A DNA stretch of 64,000 nt from Fuerstiella sp. (GTDB lineage: Bacteria; Planctomycetota; Planctomycetia; Planctomycetales; Planctomycetaceae). The translations under genes and the position numbers were made by a program. Below the pieces are notes generated by a model that ran no database searches, had not been told where the DNA came from, and saw nothing but the letters and a program-made list of their open reading frames with translations. The stretch lies in assembly GCA_022843805.1 (NCBI GenBank), contig JALHMY010000020.1, forward strand, positions 45,077 through 109,076, given 5' to 3'. Positions 19,789-28,550 of this stretch are shown piece by piece; position 1 is the first letter of the stretch, and each line of letters begins with the position of its first letter.

Positions 19789-20809
19789 TCGAAAGTTCGC
19801 TTTCTCGTGCTGGCGTTTCCTGAATTAGTCGCTCAATCACCCGGTCCGAAGTAATTCCTTCACTCTCGGCCGTGAAGTTCGGAACAATGCGATGCCTCAA
19901 AACGGGAGCTGCCAGTTTCTGAATATCATCCGTGGAAACGACAGTACGACCACTCAGCAGTGCCCGGGTTTTTGCCCCCAGCAACAGGTTCTGAACAGCT
20001 CGTGGTCCCGCTCCCCACGCCAGCCACTGATTAATCCATTCCGGCGTTCCAGGTTCACCAACGCGAGTCTGACGAACCAGGGCCAGCGTGTAATTGATCA
20101 CATGGTCAGAAATCGGAACCTGACGTACGGTCGTCTGAATCTCCGTCACCTGCTCAGCCGTCAGCACGCCCTCAACGTCAAATTTCATATTGGAAGTCGT
20201 CTGCCGGGCAATCATCCGCTCTTCTTCGAAACTGGGATACCTGACAAACACCTTGAACATAAAGCGGTCCTGCTGAGCTTCAGGCAGCGAATAGGTACCT
20301 TCCTGTTCAATGGGATTCTGTGTTGCCAGTACGAAAAACGGCACGCTGAGCTTATGAATTGTCTGTCCGACCGTCACCTGACGTTCCTGCATCGCCTCCA
20401 GCAATGCGGCCTGAGTCTTGGGGGGCGTACGATTAATTTCATCCGCCAGCACCACATTGTGGAACAGCGGGCCCGGAATAAAACGAAATTCCCGCTGGCC
20501 TGTGCTGCGATTTTCCTGTAACACATCGGTCCCTGTAATGTCGGCGGGCATCAGGTCCGGTGTAAACTGAATGCGGGAAAAGGTCATCGACAGGCTGCGT
20601 GCCAACGTACTGATCATCAGCGTCTTGGCGAGCCCCGGAACACCTTCCAGCAGACAATGTCCCTGACTAAACAACGCAATCAGCAGCTGCTCAATCACGT
20701 CATCCTGACCAACAATAACTTTGCGAATTTGCCCCTTCAGTCGGCCGTATGCCTGATGCAACAGGTCTACCGACTGCGAGGAAATCTCATTCGACGAATT
20801 GTCTGACAT
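19754..20809 (-). CDS. MoxR-family AAA+ ATPase
   Basis: 351 residues from the ATG at 20809 ([12 protein letters not shown]), which has a GGGGATGG stretch upstream; the frame is open to 20935 but the extra 42 residues are Cys/Gly-rich and unlike the family. Walker A is [10 protein letters not shown], Walker [13 protein letters not shown], followed by the MoxR-typical [10 protein letters not shown] and [13 protein letters not shown]. MoxR proteins are chaperone-like ATPases that mature or assemble protein complexes, working with DUF58/VWA partners. It is the first gene of the MoxR-DUF58-BatA-VWA-DUF4175 operon. Confidence 0.95.
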   Translation of the reverse strand: MSDNSSNEISSQSVDLLHQAYGRLKGQIRKVIVGQDDVIEQLLIALFSQGHCLLEGVPGLAKTLMISTLARSLSMTFSRIQFTPDLMPADITGTDVLQENRSTGQREFRFIPGPLFHNVVLADEINRTPPKTQAALLEAMQERQVTVGQTIHKLSVPFFVLATQNPIEQEGTYSLPEAQQDRFMFKVFVRYPSFEEERMIARQTTSNMKFDVEGVLTAEQVTEIQTTVRQVPISDHVINYTLALVRQTRVGEPGTPEWINQWLAWGAGPRAVQNLLLGAKTRALLSGRTVVSTDDIQKLAAPVLRHRIVPNFTAESEGITSDRVIERLIQETPARESELSSDPRFGKIFAA

Positions 20810-21081
20810 GCACCATCCCCGGCCTTTTGATCGGGCCGTTTCCTCAGTTGCTGAGTACACTTTTCCGCCTGTACCACGACGATCATAACAAACACACGGG
20901 TCTTGAGAATCGTACGCGAAAAATCCGGGTTTCAATCACAAAACCCCTTCGATGTACGTCCGATGCCGCCAATTCAGCAATATTTCTTTACGCATTGCCA
21001 TCCGCCAGTGCCGTGGACTCCCGGGCGAACGGTGGATGTGAATCCCCCGATGCTGTGGCAAAAGACAGTAAATCAGAGCCC
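20810..21081. other. Gap upstream of the MoxR operon
   Basis: Expected to hold the MoxR promoter, followed by the decayed C-terminal end of the RHS remnant. No clear promoter, repeat or gene was identified. Confidence 0.3.
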
Positions 21082-21373
21082 TCAAGCACGACCGCCCGCC
21101 AAATCCTTTGTCTCCAGGTCATTGGCAGCTGACCCAAGGTCCGAAAACAGCAGCAGATGTACACTCATTGCCCCACTTCTTTGCGATTCGGTCCCAATGC
21201 TGGGGTCGTCAACGCTGGTGACGTTGCCAAAGCCATCGTATTCCACATGATTGCGAACGGACGCCTGACTGCCAGCCGTCGTGGATGCGTACTTCGCTAC
21301 GTCTCGTACGCTGTTCTGCTGGTCCGACAAATACCACAGCACCTGATTGCCAGTCCCGGAACCTTCATTGCAA

Positions 21374-21515
21374 ACACGTAGGCGAGTCTCTCCGAGACTC
21401 GCGGTTCCGGCGTCTCGCAGAGACGCCGGAACAGACGCTTAACCCGCAAACTGCGCCGCCTGGTAGCGACTCCGGGCGCAGAGTTTGCGAGTCTCGGAGA
21501 GACTCGCCTACGTGT
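21374..21515. repeat. 142-bp inverted-repeat (MITE-like) element in RHS remnant
   Basis: Perfect 29-bp terminal inverted repeats (21374-21402 and 21487-21515), beginning ACACGTAGGCGAGTCTC. Each arm itself contains a 9-bp palindrome around TCC. An inner hairpin with a perfect 12-bp stem (21404-21415 with 21421-21432) sits after the left arm. The element has no open reading frame and splits the RHS frame between IAPES and the LWYLSDQQ segment. Confidence 0.85.
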
Positions 21516-21519
21516 GATT

Positions 21520-21682
21520 CCGGAGCAATTGCCGACAGCATTGCCTCCGGATTGCTGGTCGGTCTGACCAGCCAGAATACCCGCTCATCCAGCACCAGTA
21601 ATATGGTTTGAATGAGGGATCGCAGCCTGGGATGACAGGGAATCGCAATGCATCACTCGGAGAGTGATGGCTACTTTGGTCA
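21520..21682. repeat. Duplicated RHS segment, copy 1
   Basis: About 160 bases roughly three-quarters identical (by eye) to 22633-22794, both ending in the REP-like TCACTCGGAGAGTGA hairpin. In RHS frame it encodes the VLDER-to-IAPE part. The 142-bp inverted-repeat element lies directly on its low-coordinate side. Confidence 0.7.
21634..21678. repeat. REP-like hairpin repeat, copy 1
   Basis: Contains the palindromic core ATCACTCGGAGAGTGAT preceded by GAATCGCAATGC and followed by GGCTACTTTG. The same motif occurs at 22746-22790, 60822-60860 and 63828-63873. Read on the minus strand, two copies add VAVTLRV-like or VAITLRV-like residues to the RHS fragments, showing that it was inserted into a gene. 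Confidence 0.85.
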
Positions 21683-22149
21683 CGCGGTTGTATTGGCCGA
21701 TGACGACTCCGGAACCCGTTCGGTTTCCGTTCTTATCGAACTGATACGCCTCGGCGGTCTGAGTTCCACCGGTGGCACCGGTCAGCTGATCAAATGAGTC
21801 ATACGAATAACTGCGAGTCCCGGCCGGTGACGTGAATGAAGATACTCGACCGTGATCATCGTACCCGTACGAGTAAACCACATTGCCGCCAGTCAGCACG
21901 CTCTGAGTGATCGTCGCCATCCGGCCTTTCGGCGATACTCATTGGCAGAAAAAACCGCTGCTTCGCTCGGTCTTGAATCACCGCTTTGACCCAGAGGCAG
22001 ACCTAATCAGAAGGAAAAGTAGAATGTCTCCTTTCGCGATTCCCTAAACGTCGGAAAAAAAGTCTGGCCGGATGCTGTGATGACTGTAAAAACGGGGATT
22101 TATGCGAACGCACAAAGTCGGCTGACGAAACAGCTGACGCTCGCTATTG

Positions 22150-22234
22150 AACAGGAGGAAGCAGAGGAAACGGAGTTCAACAATGACTCAGCGTATTCCC
22201 GGTGACTCCTCCGTTTCCTCAGTGACCTCCTGTT
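22150..22234. repeat. 85-bp inverted-repeat element at the RT fragment
   Basis: 26-base arms (22150-22175 and 22209-22234; AACAGGAGG at the outer ends, GAGGAAACGGAG inside) match at 22 of 26 positions when one is reversed. A 33-base loop lies between them. The recognisable RT fragment begins right after the right arm, so the element marks the break point of the intron ORF. Confidence 0.75.
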
Positions 22235-22237
22235 GGA

Positions 22238-22617
22238 ATCAAATTGTGGGCTCACGCGAGAAGAGTTTCGCATTTCCTGGCTACTCTTTTCGGGGGAAAC
22301 TTCGGTTTCCACGCGGAAAGAGCGTTGAGAAGGTCCGGGACCGGATCCTCGCCCTAACTCCGCGCCGGTCAGGTTGCTCTCAGGAGTGCATGATCGCATG
22401 CCTCAACTCGAGCCTTCGCGGATGGTTTGCGTACTTCCGTCACTGTCACTGGAGTATCTTTGACGAAATGGATCGAACGGTTCGTGTTCGACTGCGGCGT
22501 CTGCTGTTGAAGCGACACCGGGTGAACCGGAAACGGCAACCCCGTACCCAGCGCCGGCCTAATCAATTCTTTGCGGATCGTGGGCTCCCCTGCCTCAGTC
22601 GATCGCGTGCAAACTGA
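22238..22617 (+). pseudogene. Group II intron reverse transcriptase/maturase, 3' fragment
   Basis: About 125 residues matching only the C-terminal end of bacterial group II intron RTs: the FxGYSFRG motif, KSVEKVRDRILALTPRR, then LNSSLRGWFAYFRHCHWSIF (maturase domain X), RLRRLLLKRH, and the family's final PNQFFADRGLPCLS. The palm and finger domains of the RT are absent. It lies on the plus strand inside minus-strand RHS debris, and no domain V hairpin was seen downstream. It is a dead remnant, not an active intron. Confidence 0.88.
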
Positions 22618-22632
22618 ACAGCATTGCGAATG

Positions 22633-22794
22633 CCGGAGCAATCGGCGACGGCCATGCCTCCGGATCACTGGGCGGTCCACCATACCGGAGACCAGCTCAT
22701 TCAGAACCAGTAAGAAGGCTTGAACAAGAGGTCGACGCCGGGGGTGACAGGGAATCGCAATGCGTCACTCGGAGAGTGACGGCTACTTTGGTGA
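22633..22794. repeat. Duplicated RHS segment, copy 2
   Basis: Partner of 21520-21682 with about three-quarters identity by eye. It ends in the second REP-like hairpin and abuts the stop of the intron RT fragment. Its sequence CATTGCGAATGCCGGAGC resembles an uninterrupted version of the site where the 142-bp element sits in copy 1. Confidence 0.65.
22746..22790. repeat. REP-like hairpin repeat, copy 2
   Basis: Core GTCACTCGGAGAGTGAC, again flanked by GAATCGCAATGC and GGCTACTTTG; a second GGTGACGGCTACTTTG follows directly, a partial tandem copy. Confidence 0.85.
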
Positions 22795-22886
22795 CGGCTA
22801 CTTTGCTCACCGTCCGCCGAATGCGGCGGTCAAGGCTGTCGTATTCGTAAATCACCGCCTGCAGCAACAAGTTGGCCGAGCCACTC

Positions 22887-25800
22887 CTATTCCGCGACAG
22901 GAACACGGCTGACTTCGATGGCATGCAGTCGAGTTGTTCCCTGCTTGGGCAGCAGTCGGACTGTCAGATTGTCACTGACAGCAACGCCGGGGACGTCATG
23001 GATCAATGCGGTCGCTGCTCCATCGCCACCGACTTCAGGCAGAGTGACATTTTCCAGAACGACCCTGCCCTGCAGTTCCACGTCGAAGATAATCGGGTTG
23101 TCGCCGTCCGCCCTGTTGCGTGCGAAATGCAGGCGAACATCGTAGTTTGACGGCTGATCGCCTGCTCCCAGCAGAGGTATGGTCATCTGCTGAAGACCCT
23201 GCGCCCAGGACGAGTACACCCACGGAATACCGGGTCCGGCCATCGTCAGACTCTTTTCACTGACTCCGTCAAACCCGCCGCCGTCCGCAAACACGGGCTG
23301 AAAATCCAGAGCGACATCCAGAGTCGTTTCCTGATAGGCTTTTCGACGAGGATACGACAGCCACAGCTTGCCGTCTGCATCCTTGCGATCCCCCGGAGCT
23401 CCCAGGTTGATGGACATCGATTTTACCGGCGTTCGAGCTCCCGCGGCACTCTGGATCATCCATTCACGCCGCATTTTTTCACGCGGTTCGAGCACTATCG
23501 TCGAGGCGATCGAGAACTGACAAACACATCCGGCACTGGCCTCCGGGATCATGATCAGACCATTGGCGGCAATCGCGTTGATCCAGCACCCCAGCCGATG
23601 TCCGGCAAAGTGACGAGTTCCTCCGTCCGTCTCCAGATCGTAGAACGCAGTGTCACCCGAACGGAACAGCAGCATTCCCGAATCGGAACCCGTCAGAATT
23701 CCGCAGTGGTGCCCGGTCCGCATCAGACTCCATGGAACCTGCTCTCCCGTCAGAGGGTGCTGTCGCATCTGCTGCACTCCGCTCTGCAGATCAAAGGCCC
23801 AGGGTTCCGCAAGTACTTTTTCTCCCATGATGATCGGGCGACCCTTATAGTTGGCATCTTTGGCCCACAGCTTGTATCCATCCGCTGCTGACAGAGCGAC
23901 CAGTCGCCTTCGGGAAAATTCGCCCGCGACAAACTGCTTCCAGTAGTGTCCGTTGGCGTTAGCGCCCCCCAGGATCAGTACACCATTCTGAACCATCAGC
24001 GAAAGCTTGCCGCCGCCAGCGCCGATGTCGCTGCAGTCCGTCACGTCAACTGACGTCTCCCATAACTTCTTTCCAGAGCGGCTTTCCAGCGCCACGGCTC
24101 TGCGAACATCGGCAGCCTTCGCTCGCTCTTCTGCAAGCTCAAGCTCCTTACCTGTCAGCTGCTCGAGATGCGATTTGTCTTCGCGAAGAAGAGCTTCCCT
24201 CTGCTCACTGCTGATCGAACTGTCAATGAAAAAGATGCTGTCCTGACCCACCGCGATCGTATGGTGAGAAATGCTCTTTCCGGTGTATTGCCAGAGATGT
24301 TTTCCGGTTTCCAGATCGATCGCAAACAAAACATCGGTCGAATCATTCGTTTTTCGGCCACGCCGCCGCTGGCGAGCTTCCAGTTCATTTCGAACTGTTG
24401 CAGCACCAAACAGCAGACCATTTTGAGTTGCCACGTAGCCCCAATGATGCTGACCATCATCTTTTTCAGCCGGCAGCCGATGAACTCGAAGAGTCCTGCC
24501 CGTTGCGGCGTCCAGTTCCAGACACTGATCTTTGACAAAATGAAAGAGTCGATCATCACTTGCTGCCAGATTCGCCGGATTCTGGTTCTGGAAAACTCCC
24601 GTGCGCAGGGCTTCCGGATTTTCGTGTTTCCACAGGAACAACCCGTTGTACGCATCATAGGCCATAATGGACCATTCGCCCTGAACATACAGTCGCCCAT
24701 TTGTCGCCAGCGGCCCTACAGCGCCTTCATGACGATTCACCATCTCACCCGGTCCCGGATCTCCATACCAAAGAACTCCCAGATCCGTTCTGACTCGGGT
24801 ATCTCTGCTGACTGCCGTGTTTGAAGGCGTTCCATACTGATGTGACCAGTCGCCGGCACCCGGCAGACCATGACGGGTCAGGGTATTCCACGTCCCCTCT
24901 GTTTTCAGAGACGACTGATCCTGAAGACCAGTCTTTTCAAACAATGTCCATACCGCCTGAGGATCTGCGGGAACCGGCGAAACCGCTGGCTGCCCGAGTA
25001 CAAGTTTTCCCCCAAGAGGTTTGATATGTCGAGTCAGCAGTTCCGGATCCGCGGGAAGACGACCGGTACGAAGATATGTGTCCGACACCACCAGATTGGC
25101 GAAATAATTTGAATACGGAATCTTTGAAGCGTCCGTCTGGTGAATCACAATTCGGTGTCCGTAATGGCCGGACGAAATCAGCAGCCTGCGAGCTCGCGCT
25201 GCCTTTTCGGGATCATTCTCTATTCCGTAAATCTGCAATTCGCTGCGTTTGGCAAGTTCAAAGGCCAGTCGCCCGTCCTCACTTCCGGCAATCAGACAGA
25301 ATCCACGCCGATCACCGGCCTGTTGCAGGATATCTTCAGCTGCCTGCTCGTAAAAGGTCGTCCATTCATCAGCCGGGTACGGATTCTGAACCAGCTGAGG
25401 GGTTTCCGGAATTGCCACCGACGGGCTGTCAGCAGCCGCAAACGCGTAAATGTGACCGGCGTTCGTGCTGACCAGCAAATGACCACCCCCGGCAACCAGA
25501 CCTCTGGCTTCTCCCTCAACAGCTGCCTGCCATTTCTGTTCGCCCGTATCAACGGCAAACGCTGTCACTCGACCGGGTCCGCCAACAAACACGAGATTTC
25601 GAGTTGTGATCAGACAGGCATCGTCTGTTGATGGGACTTTCCAGTCGATACCGATATCTTCGATCGCCTTAAGTTCTTTTTCTGCATCGGCAATCTTCTC
25701 ACGCAGTGACGCGGCCTGATCGCCCGCACCGGAGAGCTTGCGAGTCGTATCGTAGACGATCATCTCCAGTTCATGTCGGCGGCGACTGTTGACAGCATAT

Positions 25801-26858
25801 TTCAGGCGGTCCATGCGAACGAGTGACTGACCAGTTAACGCATACGCCTGATCGCCTTGAACCACAATCTGCCGACCGTCGAACCAGCCGAATCCGACAT
25901 CTCCCGTTTTTTGCTCCATGGCAAGCCAGTGATGCGGACCACTTGCATACAGCTGCTCGTCGGCGACCAGAGATTGTACTCCTCCAACAACCCCTCCGGC
26001 CGTTGTGCGCCACGAATGGGTTCGTTTATGAACAAATTCGCCCGTCCGGCGATCAAAAGCTGCCGGCAGAGAACGGCCGGAAGGCACGAACAGCAGATCA
26101 TCACCGGCCAGCAAATATCCCTGCGGTGAAAGATCGTTTCGCCCGGCATCCTGAACACTGATATTGTCCTGCTGCCAGATCAGAGTTCCATCCGCGGCAT
26201 TGACCGCATACAGGAAAACGTCCTCGTGAGGAAAGATGCCTGCCCCGAAAAAGGCGACCCCCTGATCAACAAGCACTCCGGTTCGAACCGGCCATCGGGA
26301 AATCATCTCACCCCGGGCCAGCAGCCATTCACTGTCGGTCGGACCCGCCAAATGTTTCCAGATCAGCGAGCCATCCTGTGCTGACAGGCAGTAGGCATAA
26401 CCATCATCCGATCCGAAGTAGACTCGCCCCTGATCAACTGATGGAGCCAGCCGAATCGGTCCGCCGGATGCAAACGACCAGACTTCCTGGCCGGTCGCAA
26501 TGTTGAAACAATGGAGGTGATGATCGACCGATGATCCAATATACGCATGCTGCCCGGCAACGACCGGATGAATCGCATCATCGTATTTGACAAGATGACC
26601 GATCAGATGGTTTTCTATTACTCGACCCTCCGCACTGGACCAGGCCATTCTGGGAGGCGCCGGAGCACGATAAACCCATCGAGCAGTGGCTTCCGGAAGC
26701 AGTTCGGCCGATGTGGAACCAACGCGTGCCGGTCCGTTGCGATAAGACGGCCAGTCTTCAGCCACGGCGGAACCAGAAGAACCACAAAGCATCACGATGC
26801 CCGCACATCTGGCAACTGCAAACAGCCAAATGGACATTCTCTTTGCTGCCTGTCGCAT
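22887..26858 (-). CDS. PQQ-like beta-propeller protein with embedded methyltransferase-like domain
   Basis: 1323 residues from the ATG at 26858, chosen because it gives a signal peptide (MRQAAKRMSIWLFAVARC, cleaved after SAVAE or nearby) and a GGAG site lies about 10 nt upstream. The mature N-terminus DWPSYRNGPARVGSTS is the usual first strand of planctomycete PQQ propellers. Repeats with a Trp docking pattern (GQEVWSFASGG, GSLIWKHLAG, GTLIWQQDN, GEQKWQAAV) run to about residue 500. Residues about 515-640 look like a Rossmann SAM-methyltransferase core (FCLIAGSEDGRLAFELA, then YGIENDPEKAARARRLL), with the first motif's glycines partly lost. A second propeller (GLFLWKHENPEALRTG, GKHLWQYTGKS, GKKLWETSV) and a C-terminal beta domain follow. 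Probably periplasmic. Methyltransfer outside the cytoplasm would be odd, so the domain may only bind a ligand. Confidence 0.88.
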   Translation of the reverse strand: MRQAAKRMSIWLFAVARCAGIVMLCGSSGSAVAEDWPSYRNGPARVGSTSAELLPEATARWVYRAPAPPRMAWSSAEGRVIENHLIGHLVKYDDAIHPVVAGQHAYIGSSVDHHLHCFNIATGQEVWSFASGGPIRLAPSVDQGRVYFGSDDGYAYCLSAQDGSLIWKHLAGPTDSEWLLARGEMISRWPVRTGVLVDQGVAFFGAGIFPHEDVFLYAVNAADGTLIWQQDNISVQDAGRNDLSPQGYLLAGDDLLFVPSGRSLPAAFDRRTGEFVHKRTHSWRTTAGGVVGGVQSLVADEQLYASGPHHWLAMEQKTGDVGFGWFDGRQIVVQGDQAYALTGQSLVRMDRLKYAVNSRRRHELEMIVYDTTRKLSGAGDQAASLREKIADAEKELKAIEDIGIDWKVPSTDDACLITTRNLVFVGGPGRVTAFAVDTGEQKWQAAVEGEARGLVAGGGHLLVSTNAGHIYAFAAADSPSVAIPETPQLVQNPYPADEWTTFYEQAAEDILQQAGDRRGFCLIAGSEDGRLAFELAKRSELQIYGIENDPEKAARARRLLISSGHYGHRIVIHQTDASKIPYSNYFANLVVSDTYLRTGRLPADPELLTRHIKPLGGKLVLGQPAVSPVPADPQAVWTLFEKTGLQDQSSLKTEGTWNTLTRHGLPGAGDWSHQYGTPSNTAVSRDTRVRTDLGVLWYGDPGPGEMVNRHEGAVGPLATNGRLYVQGEWSIMAYDAYNGLFLWKHENPEALRTGVFQNQNPANLAASDDRLFHFVKDQCLELDAATGRTLRVHRLPAEKDDGQHHWGYVATQNGLLFGAATVRNELEARQRRRGRKTNDSTDVLFAIDLETGKHLWQYTGKSISHHTIAVGQDSIFFIDSSISSEQREALLREDKSHLEQLTGKELELAEERAKAADVRRAVALESRSGKKLWETSVDVTDCSDIGAGGGKLSLMVQNGVLILGGANANGHYWKQFVAGEFSRRRLVALSAADGYKLWAKDANYKGRPIIMGEKVLAEPWAFDLQSGVQQMRQHPLTGEQVPWSLMRTGHHCGILTGSDSGMLLFRSGDTAFYDLETDGGTRHFAGHRLGCWINAIAANGLIMIPEASAGCVCQFSIASTIVLEPREKMRREWMIQSAAGARTPVKSMSINLGAPGDRKDADGKLWLSYPRRKAYQETTLDVALDFQPVFADGGGFDGVSEKSLTMAGPGIPWVYSSWAQGLQQMTIPLLGAGDQPSNYDVRLHFARNRADGDNPIIFDVELQGRVVLENVTLPEVGGDGAATALIHDVPGVAVSDNLTVRLLPKQGTTRLHAIEVSRVPVAE

Positions 26859-27145
26859 ACGGATCGCTCCGGGAGTAAAATCTGCAAATATTCTGCGTAA
26901 TCGAAAGACTGCAGCAGTGTAATGATCACCAATTTCCATGAATACCTGCGAATGATGAGTATCTGATGAAGATGAATAGTTCGTGAGGATCATCTTCGGC
27001 AGACTTGCATTGGGCCTGAAGTTTGGTCAGTTTGATGTCTGTTTCCAACGTTTCCGCCATCGCCTGTTTTGAGCAGCGACCGGCTGATTTCGCGATACTG
27101 CAAAAGCAAATCGGAATTCCACTCGGTTTCGACTGAGGTACTGCC

Positions 27146-28480
27146 ATGTTAAACAAGTCGTTCTATTGCCTTCCGGCGATACTCCTGTGTGGAGTGTGGC
27201 TGAAGCCGGAAGCATGCAAAGCCTGTACGGTTCCCGTGTTTCGTTATGCTCTGGAAAAGTGGCAGCCTGACAAATATGAGGTTCTGCTGTTTCATCGCGG
27301 GGCGCTGACTGCAGAACAATCTGTACTTCTTCAGCGAATCACTGGCCAGGATGACCGTCAGCCGGGACTGGCCAACGTCCGGGTCACTCAGGTGGACCTG
27401 GACGCTAACCCATCCGCCGAACATCTGGCCGCGTTTGAGCCCCACAGTTCAGCATCGCTTCCTTTTATGGTTGTGCGTACTCCCGGCCGTTCCGGGCCTC
27501 CTTCAGTGGTTCGGGCGGAATCCTTCAGTCAGCAGTCGGTGGACAGCTTGCTGGATTCTCCCCTGCGAAAGGAGATCGCGGAGCGAATCCTGCGAGGCGA
27601 CTCCGTGGTGTGGATTCTGCTGGAAAGCGGAAATAAAGAGCAGGATGATGCCGCCTTCACCCGACTTACACTGGAACTGGATCGACTGCAGAAGACCATC
27701 AAGCTGCCCGAACTCGCCGCTGAGGATGCAAAGGAACTGGGAATTGAATCCGGTTCCGTCAAACTGGCGTTTTCCGCAATCCGACTGGCAAGGAATGACC
27801 CGAGTGATCAGTTTCTGGCAGATATGCTGCTCAGAGTTGAACCGGATTTGCTGGACGAGGAATTCCGCAACAAGACGATGGCTTTTCCGGTCTTTGGACG
27901 CGGACGGGCACTGCATGCTCTTGTGGGAGATGGCGTTTCCGCTGAAATGATCGAGGATGCCTCTCGCTTTCTGACGGGAGAATGCCAGTGCACGGTGAAG
28001 GCTGAAAACCCGGGTGTCGACCTTCTGATGGCTGTTGACTGGGACGGACTTGTGGAACCGACTCCTCAGAAGGAAACTGAACTGCCACCACTCGCTGGTC
28101 TGGCAGGCTTTGCCGAGCCCGCTGCTTCCGCCGAATCCAAAGCAGGCTTGCCGGATCAGCAAGCCCAGGGCGACAGCGTGGCTGCGTTGACCAGCCAAAC
28201 ATCTGAGGGCATGCCTGCAAAATCTGCTGGCCCCGCATCTTCAACCGAAACGTCACCGTCTGTCGCAACAACCGACAATGCAACCGCGATGGCTGTAGCA
28301 AACAAGTTTCCAGGAAGCTCAGACACATCAGGACCAGCGATGGCCGCCGCAGAGACCACACAGTCCGAGTCGGAGAAATCTCCCATTCTTCGCAACGTTC
28401 TTCTTGTGGTGGCGGCGGTGGTGCTGATCGTTTTTGCCGGCAGTCTGCTCATTGGCAAAAAACAGCCCGACAATGGCTGA
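27146..28480 (+). CDS. CxxC-containing exported protein, C-terminal membrane anchor
   Basis: 444 residues, function unknown. A signal peptide (FYCLPAILLCGVWL) is followed at once by EACKACTVPVFRYALEKW, with a CxxC (CKAC) and an aromatic-rich segment. The next 60 residues (YEVLLFHRGAL, then RVTQVDLDANP) alternate strands and helices as in a thioredoxin-like fold. A long Ala/Ser/Thr-rich linker leads to a C-terminal membrane segment (VLLVVAAVVLIVFAGSLLIG) and a short basic tail, so the bulk is outside the cytoplasm. It is 70 nt upstream of an FtsX-type permease and probably begins the operon that ends with the ModC-like ATPase. A redox or metal-handling role next to the transporters is inference. 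Confidence 0.78.
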   Translation: MLNKSFYCLPAILLCGVWLKPEACKACTVPVFRYALEKWQPDKYEVLLFHRGALTAEQSVLLQRITGQDDRQPGLANVRVTQVDLDANPSAEHLAAFEPHSSASLPFMVVRTPGRSGPPSVVRAESFSQQSVDSLLDSPLRKEIAERILRGDSVVWILLESGNKEQDDAAFTRLTLELDRLQKTIKLPELAAEDAKELGIESGSVKLAFSAIRLARNDPSDQFLADMLLRVEPDLLDEEFRNKTMAFPVFGRGRALHALVGDGVSAEMIEDASRFLTGECQCTVKAENPGVDLLMAVDWDGLVEPTPQKETELPPLAGLAGFAEPAASAESKAGLPDQQAQGDSVAALTSQTSEGMPAKSAGPASSTETSPSVATTDNATAMAVANKFPGSSDTSGPAMAAAETTQSESEKSPILRNVLLVVAAVVLIVFAGSLLIGKKQPDNG

Positions 28481-28550
28481 CGAGGCAATTCTCGTTTCTC
28501 GCCTTTTTCTGCCCCCTTAATTCAGTTCCAAACAATTCAGGTCAAAACCG

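Larger units (their letters stand above)
21082..22885 (-). pseudogene. RHS/YD-repeat protein remnant, broken by several insertions
   Basis: Pieces of an RHS protein read on the minus strand: YEYDSLDRRIRRTV near 22830, YGYDDHGRVSSFTSPAGT and YSYDSFDQLTG near 21800-21860, then VLDERVFWLVRPTSNPEA near 21560-21595, and LWYLSDQQNSVRDV with EYDGFGNVTSV near 21230-21340, the usual RHS core pattern before a toxin domain. These pieces are in different frames and separated by REP-like hairpins, a 142-bp inverted-repeat element and a group II intron RT fragment on the other strand. No toxin or immunity gene follows. The fragments start 2 nt beyond the stop of the PQQ/methyltransferase gene, so the original 5' end is lost. 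Confidence 0.75.

Noticed and set aside
21365..21595. Gene in the 142-bp repeat element
   Set aside because: The open frame is created by the palindromic arms; only the VLDERVFWLVR part is real RHS remnant.
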